From positions 806,001 through 870,000 of the forward strand of contig JAHLKG010000010.1 of the NCBI GenBank assembly GCA_025526995.1: a stretch of DNA of 64,000 nt, read 5' to 3'. Made by a program: the position numbers and the translations under genes. The notes beneath the pieces were generated by a model. It did no database searches. It worked only from the letters and a program-made list of their open reading frames with translations, and was not told the DNA's origin. Source of the DNA: Powellomyces hirtus (taxonomy: Eukaryota; Chytridiomycota; Chytridiomycetes; Spizellomycetales; Powellomycetaceae). Positions 33,790-46,766 of the stretch are shown in pieces (within the stretch, counting starts at the first letter, position 1; each line of letters begins with the position of its first letter).

Positions 33790-34164
33790 TTAAATGCTGG
33801 CGCCGGTGTAGGGCTGACGGAGGAGCTCGGGCTTCTTGAGCTCGGCCTCTCGGTACTTGATGTAACGCTTCACGTAGTTCTCCTCATCTTTGGATTCGTA
33901 GGTGGCGGGTGCCGGGGGTTGCATGGAGCGGTACTGCAGGACACCGGTGACGAGAGCAGCGTAGCCCAGGATGCCGTACAAGGACATCTATGATAGAAAG
34001 ACCATCCACAGTGGGAAGAAGCAGCATGACCGTCAGCAAATTGAGCATTTCGCGTGTTCTCTCTGCTCGTTTTCTTTTTCCGCGAGACCTCATTGACGTA
34101 CCTTGTAGCGGGGAATCTTGAGCCCACCGATGGTGTAAGCCTCATGAGGGTTTCCGATAGCCAT
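33790..34164 (-). CDS. Small mitochondrial membrane protein, ATP synthase subunit k (Atp19)-like
   Basis: Two exons (34164-34102, 33987-33790) around a 114-nt intron (GTACGT...ATCATAG) give 86 aa. The N-terminus (GNPHEAYTIGGLKIPRYKM) is followed by one hydrophobic helix (LYGILGYAALVTGVL) and a charged C-terminus with SKDEENYVKRYIKYREAELK. That layout, including xYxIxGxxIP before the helix and a DEExxVxxxIK segment after it, resembles fungal F1Fo-ATP synthase subunit k and the related animal DAPIT, which sit at the dimer interface in the inner membrane. The match rests on short motifs. Another small inner-membrane subunit is the main alternative. Confidence 0.6.
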
Positions 34165-34550
34165 TTTGTATCAGATGTGGGTGAGTTCAAATTGGGATGC
34201 TTGCCTCAAACTCGTCGATACGGCGCGGGTCGACTCGCCTGACGGCTTGCGTCTCGTCGTTATGGCGACCTCATAACTGAACATTGCATCCCAAATTTAG
34301 TACTACCGTCCCCCGTATCATTCCGCAGAAACGTCCTGCACATACGGTATGGTTTATGCGCTGGAACTGCAGTTCTCACCGGTCAACGGGCCACCAGTCA
34401 CTTTGCCGTATATGTGCGAGATAAGTCTAGCTGAAGAGTGGTCGGTGTGGGTTTCGAGGCGAAAGTTCACGCGACAAATGTAATATAGAATACACCCTGG
34501 TTTACTAGAAACTAGGACTATGAGGGGCACGTATACAGGTCATCGATCCA

Positions 34551-37250
34551 TCAAATCAGAGTGCGCTTGGCATGCTTCAGCTCGTCCTTGGAAGCTTTGT
34601 CGGTAGATGGCGGGGTCAGTCCCAATTCACGGTTGACGACCTCTAAGCGCTTTTTCAGATGTTGCACATCTGCGACGCTCTTCTCCAGACGCCTGATTTC
34701 GATTTCGAAGCTAGGAGTAAGAAGAGAACCGCGGCTCAAGTTTGTTCCTGACGCTCCACCACCGATGGCGCCAATTGTTTCCCATTCCCAGTCAAGACCT
34801 GACTCGCCTTCACCGACTCGCAGCAATCGCTTGTGGTATTTGAACAGCGATGGGCGATGAGAAATTGTAATCAGCGTGATCTTCTCCTCTTTAGCGGTTG
34901 AATACATCAAAGCTTCCACGTCGGTGGACACAGCAGATGTGGCTTCGTCAAGCACGGCGAATTTGGGATGATGGTAAAACAAGCGAGCAAGCTGCATCCG
35001 CTGTTTCTCACCTGGGGTGAAAAGAAGATATCAGTGCCAAACAAGCCAGCGCGCAGGGATGATAGACGCCAAGTTGGCAACGGCCAGGTAACGTACCTCC
35101 TGAGAAAACGTCCTTCCATTCCTTGACGGCATCCCATCCGCCCTCGCGAGCAGGAATGTAATCAAGATACACTTTAACCAGAATGTCCATCAAGTCCTGA
35201 TCAGTTTTTCCGGCCTCATGCATTTGGGCGAGGCTGTGAGGGTAAATGACCTGCTCTCTGAGAGAGCCAATCGCGAGGTACGGTCTTTGCGGGATGTACA
35301 GGGTAGAGTTCAGGCCAGCCGGTGGTCGAGATATCTTTCCCTCGAAAAGAGGCCACAACCCCGAAAGGGTACGCAAAATTGCCGTTTTGCCAGCTCCGTT
35401 GGGACCAGTGATCATCAAATGTTCTCCAGGAGCAATTCCGAAGGAGAGATCGCGGATGAGGGTTGTGTCACCGTTGGGCGTGACAACTGGCGTATTCTCG
35501 AACTTGATGCCATCATGCGTGTAGTCAATTACGCCACTGATTTTCTCGATAGAAAACTGTCCTTCACCGGTACTGTTGCCAGTGTCCACGTAGCGATCGT
35601 CATGCAAGTCCTGCAGCACGCGGAGCATGTTGTAGACACGGTACGTGTATCCGGCAAGTTCGTTCAGCTCTTTGTACGAGTACATAATGCGACCACCAGC
35701 GTCGGCTAGCGAAACCATCAATCTATATGAACAAGCACCGTTGAGTCCTCAGTTTACTTCCACAAGATTCGATCTATGTCTGTTACTCGACTGACCTCTT
35801 GTTCGTTATAAAGCCCTGAGTGCGGCTCCCTGTTTTACGATCGAGCTGCGACACAATGGTGCTTCCATCGGCAGCCTGCATTTGCGCCAATCGCAATTCT
35901 TCAGCCTTCGAGCGAGCTCCGGCCATCTCCGGGTAAAAGACGGGAATACTAGCAATCATGAGTCCAGCGGCAGACCAACTGTACTTGATGATAAAGTCTT
36001 CGAACATATTGTATGCGATGCGAATCCGGTAGATTTTGTTGATGTGTTTTATCAGGCGATAATATGTTCGGGTCAGAATCGAGTGCTCCAGATGCGCGCC
36101 GTGGTAGAAAGCAATTTCTTCGGCGTTGGTGATAAGTCGAGAATGGGCAGAACGGAAGTCACCCTATTTCGAACTTGAATCAGTCATGCAAACAATAAGA
36201 GCGCGTATTCATTGGTGTTTGACCTCAAGTTTGGCCTCAACGGCGGCAAGACGACCAAACGCGGGGGTGGCCGCTCGGAGTACAGATGCTGTGATCATGT
36301 AATTCACAGTCAAACCCCACATTCCAGTGGATCCAATACTGCGGGCAAGTTGATAGTTGAAGATGATCATATCCAAAACAGGTTTGCCGAGATTGGAGTA
36401 CAAAGACGCGAGGGCTGTACAGAACCGGTTGATGTCGGTAGTGATGAGCCTGTGGGCGGGCATCAGTCAATCACGTACAAAAACAACTTGTTGCTGATCG
36501 AATGCTTACTGGTCGGCTCCGTCAATACGGTTATCCAGATTGATGGCCTTGTAATAGGTGTTGTTCTCCATATAGAGATCATGTACGTGGCGCGTCAAGC
36601 TAGTTCGCAACGAAATGCAGAACTTCGATTGAAGATAGCGAATCTACATTGGCATAATATGCATGTGTGTGAGGGATTGGCGAGATTTTGACGAGGAAGC
36701 GTGGAACCCCAATCAATCGTACCATGCTGTTGGTGTAAGTAGCTGGCACAGCCACAGCGAACCAGTACAGAAGCCCCTTTCCGAAAGACCTAGCATCAGC
36801 AGCAACCAGATCTCTGACCAAGCGTCCATCCAATCTAGCCACGATGACCGACAGATAGGTTCGCAGCACCAAGAAGGTAGTGTGCAGAACCAGAATGAAA
36901 ATGGTCTTCGAATGCCAATTGGGAACGCAGATTGCCCAAATGTACTTGAGCTGCTTCAAGAACCGCCTGTCTACGGCGACTTTAATTTTGTTCCTGTCCA
37001 CTTTCAACGGCTCGTCCCCTATAGCCACCGATTCACCGCCGGTCACCAAGGCCTTCCTGTTTGCAGTTTGTCGTTGTCGCTTCACATAGTACAGGGCACC
37101 ACCTGCTAGCGCTACCGCGAAGGCTGCACGCCGCATCCGCTGAGTCCTGGCATGGAACGCGGCCGTAGCAGAAATGGCCGGGATCGCAGTGGCAGACACT
37201 TTGTCAATGAAATTCGAGATGACATCGGGCAGAGGTTTTGAGGCGGCCAT
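34551..37250 (-). CDS. Peroxisomal ABCD-subfamily ABC half-transporter (ALDP/Pxa-like)
   Basis: Six exons right to left: 37250-36723, 36643-36510, 36449-36224, 36163-35796, 35722-35097 and 35011-34551; phases join to give 780 aa. The transmembrane half shows ABCD hallmarks: [33 protein letters not shown] and the EAA-like signature [11 protein letters not shown]. The nucleotide-binding domain has Walker [27 protein letters not shown], signature FSGGEKQR (Phe instead of the usual Leu), Walker [13 protein letters not shown] and the switch SHRPSL. A C-terminal helical tail [18 protein letters not shown] resembles the ABCD1/ABCD2 coiled coil more than PMP70. Such half-transporters dimerise and import long or very-long-chain acyl-CoA for beta-oxidation. 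The ATG at 37250 is the first in frame. Confidence 0.93.
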
Positions 37251-38213
37251 ATTCGATTTCAATCAGCTGATTATAAGTTCGGTGCTGGCTAGCTCAGACA
37301 AGATTTCACATAAGTTCGCTGAAGGTTGTGGCGCGCGACATGACGATAGCCTGTTTGACTGACAGCACTCTAAGAGAGTGACTGCAAGCACATTCCGCAT
37401 GGTCTCATGGGTCTGTCTGTCAACACAGTACCGTGCATCAAACACACCTCCAATGTCCAGATTGCAGGCGTCCCTTTCCGCGACTTTCCGACCAAAGTTG
37501 TCAGTCGGTGGGCCTCGGAGAAGTATTACGACCGAGGATGTTTCGGTTACCTGTTGACGTGGGTCTGCAGTCCCACTTTGACTTGCGTGGCGTCTATATA
37601 TCCACGCTTGTTAAAAATAAGCAGCTCCGCACTTGTGTTCTTCTGTTCAGCGGTGATGGAACCAACGCAGCACGAGGGGGAGATACCGGCCGGCGACGGC
37701 GAATCCTCGACCCGACGCACTGCACTGTAGTCGTGGATTGGGTAGATAGATCTATCCGAAGAGTGATCACAAGACATGCGCGCTTTCTCATCATTCAACT
37801 CTATTCCAGTCTCTCTTCCACACAGTGTCCTCCCTCGTGTGTCCCATAAATAGTCAGAGTCTATGAACGGGTGAGTTTTGAATCTAGGCTAATCACATGA
37901 CTCAGACAGGCCCTATTTGCAGCATTGGTGACTTGCCACCCTCTAGATGTGTGGCTGCGAGACTGACCGCATATGCGTCGCCCCACGCTGTGGCTATCTG
38001 TCCGTCTGTGCCTACTGGCAATTCTTGCAATCTTCTGCGGATAACTTTCACGTTACGAGCACCAACGGTCGACTTTTGTTTCGCAACAAATCAAGTGAAA
38101 GCCACTCCTACTTCCACCCGGTGTCCTCCCTTGCAAAAGCCGTCTGTCTGTGGTCCTCCGAAAACCCACACGCCTAAACGCATTCCTTTGGCTGAAACTG
38201 CCCCTCCGCCGCT
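37251..38213. other. Divergent intergenic region between ABCD transporter and Vps1
   Basis: This 963-bp stretch separates divergent start codons. No coding exon, RNA gene or repeat could be supported. Promoters of both genes are expected here. Confidence 0.45.
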
Positions 38214-41200
38214 ATGACGATGGATACTAATCTCATCAAGACAAGTATGGATATTGCGTCAATGCGTTCAGCAATATCTGGAAGAGGCCCACTGCCTCAG
38301 CCACTCTATGTTAGTCGGCGTTCTCACTTTCTCTGCCTCTCTTAGTCAACAAACTGCAGGATGCTTTCACTGCAGTGGGCGTCGCGAATCCTATCGACCT
38401 TCCCCAGGTAAATAATCACAGTGTGATGCCTTGGGCCAGTGTGCCGACCACTTGGCAGGAGGTAGTCTGGAGGGCGAGCGAGCAGAGCTGCCCTTGCTTA
38501 CGTTGGCTGCTGTCAACCCATTCCGGAGAGGACTGGTGGGCACGTCATATGGCTCCGCGCAATCTCTTTGCTGAGTAAAATCGAAACACTGTCAACTCCA
38601 GCGTATTCAGCACTATGGATTCCGCCACTCGAGACGCTACTGGAAACACTCTCATAGTTTATGACATCCTAGATCACCGTTATTGGAAGCCAGAGCAGCG
38701 GTAAAAGTTCCGTGCTGGAAAATATTGTGGGAAGGGACTTTCTCCCACGAGGTTAGTTGATATCGTCGGCACTCCTAGTGAGATGTTCTGGTCTTAATGA
38801 TCTTGTGCAATGCAGGCACTGGTATCGTCACCAGGCGGCCTTTGGTTCTTCAGTTGATCAACAGACCCACTGCGAGTGGGGAAGTTGGAGGTGTTGCTTC
38901 CGCCGAGTTCCAAGGTAGTTCTGGAGCTGCCGGCGAAACACCAAACGGCGTTTCAACACCTCCAAACGGTCCAGCCGGTGGCGCTGACGAATGGGGCGAG
39001 TTCTTGCATATTCCGGGCAAGAAGTTTACAAACTTTGATGAAATTCGCGAAGAAATCGTGAAAGAGACCGAGACCAAAACTGGCAAGAACGCCGGAATTT
39101 CTCCAGAACCTATCAATCTTCGGATCTTCTCTCCGAACGTCCTCACCCTCACTCTGGTGGATTTGCCCGGTTTGACCAAAGTCCCAGTCGGCGATCAGCC
39201 CAAGGATATCGAAAAGCAGATTCGCGATATGCTCATGAAATTCATCACCAAAAACAATGCCATTATTTTGGCTGTAACTGCTGGAAACACGGATTTGGCG
39301 AACTCCGATGGACTCAAACTCGCGCGCGAAGTCGACCCTGAGGGTGTACGGACCATTGGAGTGTTGACCAAGATTGATCTGATGGACCAGGGAACGGATG
39401 TGGTCGACATTCTCGCTGGACGCGTCATTCCTCTGCGATTGGGTGCGTTATGCGAAGACATTTTTAGCATGCGAAGAGAATGTGGTTCTGACAACAGCAT
39501 TACTTTTTAGGTTACGTGCCGGTTATCAACAGAGGTCAGCGCGACATTGAGAACAAGAAGAAGATCACGGTGGCTTTGGAGGCTGAGCGTAGCTTCTTCG
39601 AGAACCATGCTTCATATAAGAGCAAAGCGCAGTATTGCGGAACCCCATTCCTCGCCAGGAAGCTGAACATGGTACATTCTGTGTGTTGACAATTATCGGA
39701 CGTCGCATGTGGAGCTTATCAAGCGTCTATTCTAGATCCTGATGCACCACATCCGAAACACTCTTCCCGAGATTAAAGCTAAGATTCAGGCTGGACTAGT
39801 GAAATACACACAGGAACTGGCACAGCTTGGAGATGTTCTGACCGAGGACCAGACCAGTCAGGTGAGTTTATGTTTGATTGCAAGGTCCACGTTCTTGAGC
39901 TGACGCAGATTCCAATTTACTCTCTTGCAGTCCAACGTCATCTTGAACGTAATCACTGAATTTACCAATGAATACCGGACTATCATTGATGGAACTTCCA
40001 ACGAGATCACCAGTGACGAACTCAGCGGCGGCGCCCGTATCAGCTTTGTGTTCCATGAGATTTACGGATCTGCCATCCGTACGATGGATCCATTCGACCA
40101 AATCAAGGACGTGGACATTCGCACAATTCTGTACAACTCATCTGGTTCATCGCCTGCCTTGTTTGTTGGCACCGCTGCATTTGTAAGGGGGCAAAGAAAG
40201 CAGACCTCCAGTTTGTTCACTTCCTTCTAACGGCTGCGCATGTTACAGGAAGTATTAGTGAAGCAGCAAATTCGACGACTTGAAGAGCCCAGTTTGAAAT
40301 GCGCGTCCATGATTTATGATGAGCTTGTGCGCATCCTGAACAAGCTGCTGCAGAAACAGGTGGGTAGGGAGATAGAACCTAGCTTCGTCGTGCTCAAGGC
40401 TAACCACTTGTACTCAGATTTTCAAGCGTTTCCCAGCAATGCGTGAGCGATTCTACGGAGTTGTTATCAACTTCTTCAAGGTAGGAGTAATATGGTCTAT
40501 ATGGTCATGACCAAGTGGCTGATTACCCCTCTTGTTGCGCAGAAATGTATGAACCCCACGAACAAACTTGTCCAGGACCTCATTGCGTGAGTGTTCTGAA
40601 GGCGATTTACTTCCATATTGTCTCTTTGACTGACTGAGTTCCCTGATCAGTGGAGAAGCCTGCTACGTCAACACCGGTCACCCAGACTTCATCACCGGTC
40701 ATAAAGTGGGGTCGCCTATTCACTTTCTTTGTTTGAGCTATTAACTAATGTGCCACCATAGGCTATGGCGATCGTCAACGACAGGGTTACTGCCTCCAAG
40801 GCCCCTCCCCCGCAACCTGTGGTGGAGCCCGGCATGAAGGGCCCGCGGTCCTCCACCAACTCCCCTGCCGCTCAGCTGCCTACAAGAGATCCCAACGCCG
40901 ATATTATTGCTCAAGCAAACCAGACCGATGGCTTCTTTGGTAGCTTCTTCTCCAAGAAGAAGCGACCTGGAATCCTTGAGAACCCTCCGGCGGTCTTGAA
41001 GGCTTCTGGCAACTTGTCTGAGAGAGAATACATGGAGACCGAAGTGATCAGTAAGTACCAATACCAGCATTGAAGTAAATGCGACGAGAAAGAAGACTAA
41101 CACAAAATCTGTTAGAACTTCTTCTGCTGTCATATTTCTCCATTGTGAAGCGCACCGTCTCGGATCTGGTACCCAAATTCGTCATGCTCAAGCTGGTACA

Positions 41201-41366
41201 GCACACGAAAGAGGAGCTGCAACGCGAACTCCTCGCTGAGCTCTATAAGAAGGAGGTGTTCGATGACGCGCTGCAAGAGAGTGACTTCACAAAGCAGCGT
41301 CGCCAAGAGTGTAGGAAGATGATTGAGGCTTTGCAGAAGGCAGACGAGATTATTGCAGCGGTCTAG
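38214..41366 (+). CDS. VPS1: Dynamin-like GTPase, Vps1 type
   Basis: Thirteen exons: 38214-38244, 38346-38407, 38673-38751, 38816-39442, 39511-39671, 39736-39861, 39931-40182, 40249-40359, 40418-40480, 40543-40586, 40651-40705, 40762-41050 and 41116-41366. Phases agree, giving 716 aa. The GTPase domain has [21 protein letters not shown]-loop [22 protein letters not shown], switch DLPGLTK and [10 protein letters not shown]. The middle domain includes [13 protein letters not shown] and ERSFFENH; the GED reads [19 protein letters not shown] to ALQKADEII. There is no PH or proline-rich domain. The N-terminal [12 protein letters not shown] and [14 protein letters not shown] favour Vps1 (vacuolar and peroxisomal membrane scission) over Dnm1. 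The second intron (265 nt) is unusually long for this window. Confidence 0.93.
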
Positions 41367-42105
41367 GGCACACGTGATACTGCACCGGTTTCCCCATTTT
41401 AGATTGTGTCGACGTTCCCTTTTCTATCCATTATGATCCGCACATAGATTAGAGAACCAGCGTCTCTGTTTGTGCTTTCAATTGCAATATCCTGTCCCTG
41501 TTTTTCCTTATACCTAATTTGTGTAACAAGCGTAGTTTCAGCCCTTTACACTGTGGCCCCCAATGTTGCGAGTCACGACGTAAACAGCCTCTGCACCGCA
41601 ACGCAGCTCCCAAGAGATTCTCTTTCTGGAATAGGCGGAAACTCGAACGCTGAAGCTCGACCGTGGGAAGTCGCGCCCATTAGCCTCCTTTCTGCAGACA
41701 CCAGCTTCTTCCCCTTGATTATATTCAGCATAGCTACCTTCCCGTCCACCGGCCATTTCAAAACCCTGTTCAGCTCGTTAAGCTCTTAAACGATGTCGGG
41801 CTGAAGTTCTTCGTGGCTGGCCAGGAATGAGGTCAGATGTCCGAGGAAATTTTCTTCTGTTGTTGCTTTTCTAAAGGCGTCCAATACAGTGGGGTAGTGG
41901 ATGACGAGATGTATGTTGGTCGCATTGGGCAGCTATGTTGAGGACGAACGGTAATGGGGTTGAGAGTCTTCCGCATTACGTTGGCACGGCACGTCAGGGA
42001 CGCGTTACAAGCAAGTCAATGAGAATTTATTATATCTACGCAGTGCTATAAAAATTGCTCATCGTCAAAATGGAGATAGCACGCGAATACGGGGGGCAAA
42101 AGACT
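41367..42105. other. Intergenic region with possible minus-strand gene remnant
   Basis: Between the Vps1 stop and the 3' end of the next minus-strand gene, two minus-strand stretches look coding but do not join. One, from about 41936 to 41788, would read LPNATNIHLVIHYPTVLDAF to DIV-stop. The other, about 41790-41573, reads LKWPVDGKVAMLNIIKGKKL and onward to a stop. Neither has a convincing start, and the gap between them is too small for an intron. They could be remnants of a degraded gene or chance. Confidence 0.3.
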
Positions 42106-42660
42106 CTAACAGTCGATCAAGAAGTATTCCGTCTGCCCATTGGCGTTGTGGAGGCTGGTGTCAGCAATACTAGCGTCTACAAAAGCGAAGCTACAAAACA
42201 AAGACTCGCATGTTAGAACGCGATACAGTCACTGTGGGCGACAATTGATAGCTTTGGTCTTACGCGCTGATTGTATCTGCCAATAAGTCAATGTTGAGAT
42301 TCGAGGGGTCGGCCTGCCCAGGCAGCCAGCACCTTCCGAATCCCCTGCAGTCCGAGTCGGTGTAGAAGCAGGTCGCGACATTGTCGTCTCCAACGTCAAT
42401 GGTGATGGACTGCGAGTTGTCCTGGTAAGGGCATCTGGGGTAGGACAGAATCGCATGAGTTTCAAACGATCGCCGACATATATACAGTGCCGACAAGACC
42501 CTTACTTGTGAATATCATAGCAGCGGTACAGAGCTCCGGCAACCACACCACCCAGATTGCCGTTGAAGTCGGGTTGGTCGTAGAAGTTCACATTGTAGGC
42601 GCTTGCCGACCCAATGTACACGAGACCGCAGACGAGCGCCTTCTTGAGAATGGAAATCAT
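42106..42660 (-). CDS. Small secreted cysteine-containing protein, possibly beta/gamma-crystallin-like
   Basis: Three exons (42660-42506, 42434-42264, 42190-42106) with 71- and 73-nt introns give 136 aa. The N-terminus MISILKKALVCGLVYIGSASA is a good signal peptide. The mature part starts YNVNFYDQPDFNGNLGG, which has the aromatic-rich FYxxPxFxG look of a beta/gamma-crystallin Greek-key motif. It continues with RCYDIHKCPY, a VATCFYTDSDCRGFGRCW block and ends in a Cys. Cysteines at RCYD, KCPY, ATCF, DCRG, RCW and the C-terminus could form disulfides. Secretion is a strong inference. The fold is tentative, and a structural wall or effector-like role cannot be decided. Confidence 0.7.
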
Positions 42661-44248
42661 TGTGCAATAGAGTTGCTGACCAATATGTAAGATGTGGATG
42701 AAAGGTATATATGTATTGTGCTGGTGGATGAAGTATGGGGAGGAGATGTCCAAAGTGATCAGCCTTTTATAGCCGGGAGAAGCTCTGGATCTTTCTCTGT
42801 AGGCCCAGAGTTGCTGCATCAACTGTTCCATGCCCTTCAGCCATGCAATGCACTCGCATTGACTGGCAGCGTTGCTGAGTCCCTCCAAAAGCCCGCCCGT
42901 ACCCAATACTAGTAGATAGGCGGCAATGCTACATTTGCCATAGCAGACGCGCCTCGTAGAGTTCCAGAATGGATATCCTGGGCCAGAAGAGGCTGGAGCT
43001 TACCCGCGGGGGCATGCAAAGTAAGATTGAGGTTATTTCAGCAATCAACAAGGTCTAAGCACGGAGGACTGAACAGCTGAGGCTTAGAGGTTGATGGTCC
43101 CGGTCTTCCCCACGTAGCGCGTTCCCGCGTTGTAAGCGATTTTGGGCGCAAAACTGAGGGTGGCCTCAGTCTGTGTCAATGTGTGCCGGCTAGTACGGTA
43201 CTAAGCTGTCACCCAAGCATCTGCCCCTAGTCACTTCTGGGTGGATCCAAGCGGCAACAACACGCACTGCGGTCAATACGAGATTCAAGACCTATATTTG
43301 ACACCCCTCCTCAAAACTCATCTCCCACCCAGCTTCCCTATTTGGCCGATTGTGAACCAAATTCTCGGGAATTTAGCGATCTAGATAGCGTACTGTATAG
43401 GCTTCGGCTTTGAGTCGACGCGTTTGTTAACAATGTCAAGGGAGTAACGCGCGAAAGCGTTCGAACAATAGGAAACAAGTCTTTCTGAAACGCGGCATGG
43501 CTGGAGCGCGCGGCATTCTGGAGCGTACGGAAGATACCATATTGCTATGGCTGAATTCCGTATGCATGCGTCCCTATTTGTTCGCTACTCGTAGGGAGAC
43601 GTCGCTCAAGTAACACATGCTTGTCACGGTCCAACGCTCGAACCAGCGGCGCTGAATGTCAATGGCGAGGGACCTTTCCTCAACGCTTCTATAACACCAA
43701 TGCTAACTGTACGGCCAAAGAGCAATCCCATAGGCCTTCACAGCAGTGAACAATCTAATTGATCCATCATATCCAATAAGAGTGCTGTCAGTAGGAACCT
43801 TTGCTGCGCAAGGCCGTGATGGGCGGAGTCTGTCTGGTCACTTTCCGCGACGGCACGTGACCTCACATTTACGAAAGGTTGTGATGGCGGTGACACGAGA
43901 GTTGCATTATTGGATGAGGCTTCGAAATTGGAAAGTGCTGTACCATCTTGACACAGCAGTGCCCATCAACCAGGCCTGTCAATAGCACAATTCTTGGGAG
44001 AATTCACTGTGCAAGGGATAGGGAGCATAGCCATTTCCATCTCGCATCAAGTCATCTTGCATTCTAGACCATACTTGCGCGAGAACCTGGAAGAAGATTG
44101 AGGACGTCATAACCTCAACGTCCGATCACAATCCTAGCTGGCCGAGTGAAAACGGGCTCAGCCGTCTTTAGCGAAAGGAGAAAGACCTTGTCTGGGGATT
44201 CCTGAACTCACAACCTCGTCAGCTGTCTTCTGGCCCACCCCTGGGTAA
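42661..44248. other. Intergenic region
   Basis: About 1.6 kb separate the secreted-protein gene from the WDR26-like gene. Short frames occur (for example 43746-43985) without any recognisable domain. The first exon of the WDR26-like gene may hide in the last few hundred bases but could not be identified. Confidence 0.4.
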
Positions 44249-46766
44249 AAAAGGGGCCCCGCACATAAGCTGGCTTCCGAAGCCTCCAGCAGCCACAAGC
44301 GCACACGAAGCCAGGACGAGGACGAAGCCGGTGTGTCTGAACCCTCTGGAGCAGCGGTTGATAACACTGCCGGTTCCGTGGTCGCCGGGCCGTCGGGGTC
44401 AAGTCGCAAACGCGCCAAGTTTGACAGTGATCGCACCACGCCTGATTCGGATTCCGGAGAGGACATGAAGATCAACTCGACGAGCTCCGGGGGCGCCGCT
44501 AACGGCCATAGCGGACCGACCCCGAAAGGAACTGGAAATGGAGTCACAACACATACGCAGAGGGAGGAAGAGCTTGTGCGACTGATGGTTCAGTCTCTGC
44601 AGGATATGGGGCTAAGGTACTGTTGATTCCCTGCAAGCCGAATGCCTTGCAGGTAGGGTACAAGGCCTTTGCTGATTCCGACTACTTGTATATCGTGGTG
44701 CGCAGTGAATCAGCACAAATGTTGCAACGCGAATCTGGTCATAGCTTGGAGTCACCCATCGTTAGCGACTTCCGAGCGGGAGTCCTCGCCGGCAACTGGG
44801 AAGCGGTCACGCGCCTTTTGCCTATGCTAGACATCAAGGCCGCAGATTTACAGGTTGACACGATGTTGATGCCTTTCCAGCGTTCGGCAGTCGAAAATTG
44901 ACTTTGCAAATGCCAGACTGTGAAATTTCTCATTAGCGAACAAAAGTATCTGGAGCAACTGGAGGCAGGCGACACACAAAGCGCGCTCAGTGTTCTCCGC
45001 CACGAACTGGGTGCAATGTGCTCTGATACCCAGCGTGTTCATTTGCTGGCGAGGTAGTATCCTCACTTGTCATCAACGACCCGCTTGCTCCGCCATCTCA
45101 CCGAATGCATTTAACGCATAGTTTTATGATGTGCGCTGACGCGGACACCTTGAAGTCGAGAGCCCAATGGACTGGCGCTGAAGGCGCATCCCGAACCACT
45201 CTTCTCAATCAACTTCAACGTAAGCCAGCGTGGTCCCCCGTCTGCACTCGATACCTTTTGACACGCCCCTTCTGCAGATTTTATCCCATCCGCGATGATG
45301 ATACCACAGCACCGACTGAATGTGCTACTTGATCAAGCCATTGAACTACAGAAAAACAACTGCCTCTATCATAATGTTGACGACGAGCCTTCTTCCCTTT
45401 ACGTGGATCATTGCTGCAGCAGGTATTTCTCGACGTGGCGGGGATGTCTATGTGCGTGGAGTGCGCTAATCACCCGTGCGCAGAAATCAATTTCCGTGTA
45501 GTACTACCCACATATTTGATGTCCATGCGGACGAAGTATGGTTTTTGGCGTTTTCACATGATGGCAAATATCTCGCATCGGCGTCGAAAGACATGACCGC
45601 TGCTATCTGGAATGTGGAGGTGGGTCTTCCCTTGACATTCTCATCTATTGTCTTATCCTTGGAAGCTCATTCATTAGCATAGACGTGGAGCCTAGTACAT
45701 GTTTTGGACGGACATGACAGTGCCATTTCTTACTTGGCTTGGAGTCCTGATGACTCTCTGTTGCTGACTGGTTCGAATGACAACAGCTTGCGGGTGTGGT
45801 GTCCGAAGGTAGGCATACTTTGTCCTCATAAGACCGTGCTGGTACTGAGACGACGTATTACAAGACAGGGGAATGTCGAAATACGTTTGCGCGGCATACG
45901 AATACTGTGACAGCATGCGCATGGTTACCGGATAGTAAACGGTTTGTGTCGGGCAGTATCGACAAGCATATATTCCTGTGGAACGTGGAAGGCAATGTTT
46001 TGCACCGGTGGTCGGGAGTGCGCGTCACGGACTTGGCAGTTAGCAAGGACGGCGCTATCATGCTAGCCATATCGGAAAAAACTATCCGCATGTACGACTT
46101 AAGCGATCAGTCCGAAGTTGGGTACGTGTGGCTGTCACGAAGATGTGTTTCAGCACCTTGCGACCAAACAGGCTCTCATTTCACATTGTGGAACAGGGTG
46201 CTGCCTGAAACCGACTCCATCACATCTGTTTTGATAGCAGATGATTGCCGGCACGTGCTGGTGAATCTATCATTGCAGGTACGTTGAAAGTGCCGTTTCG
46301 GGAGAAGCGATCGAATAGCGCGACTAACGGAGGATGCTATAGGAGGTTCATTTGTGGGATATGATTGAGAAGCGCCTGGTGCGAAAGTTTGTGGGTCACA
46401 AGCAAGGCCGCTTTGTTATCCGGTCGTGCTTCGGCGGTTTGCACGAGAACTTCGTTTTGAGCGGAAGCGAAGGTATGTACACTTGATGCAAAAGCAGTTT
46501 TGCTGCAAAGAACTGATTGGCGCTTGATATCAGATTCGAAGATATATGTATGGCATCGGGAACAAGGGGTTCTGATCGAAAAGCTAGAGGGTCATTCAGG
46601 TATGAGATGCCTATTTCAACCTCTTGGATTTATGGACATCTTGTTCATCCGCTGTTTCTTGTTCAAAGCATCCGTCAACTGCGTCAGCTGGAACTCGAAA
46701 CGCAACATGTTTGCTTCGGCGTCCGACGATCACACAATACGAGTGTGGGGCCTCGCGTCCGATTGA
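44249..46766 (+). CDS. WDR26/Gid7-like WD40 protein of the GID/CTLH ubiquitin ligase
   Basis: Many short exons encode a charged N-terminus ([13 protein letters not shown]), a LisH-CTLH module ([82 protein letters not shown]) and then WD40 repeats: [94 protein letters not shown] and a final [20 protein letters not shown] block with IRVWGL. This order and spacing match WDR26, a substrate-recruiting subunit of the GID/CTLH E3 ligase. The 5' end is unresolved: the frame is open from 44249, the first in-frame ATG is 44465, and an upstream exon may supply the true start. The stop is at 46764-46766, inside a small duplication. Confidence 0.9.
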
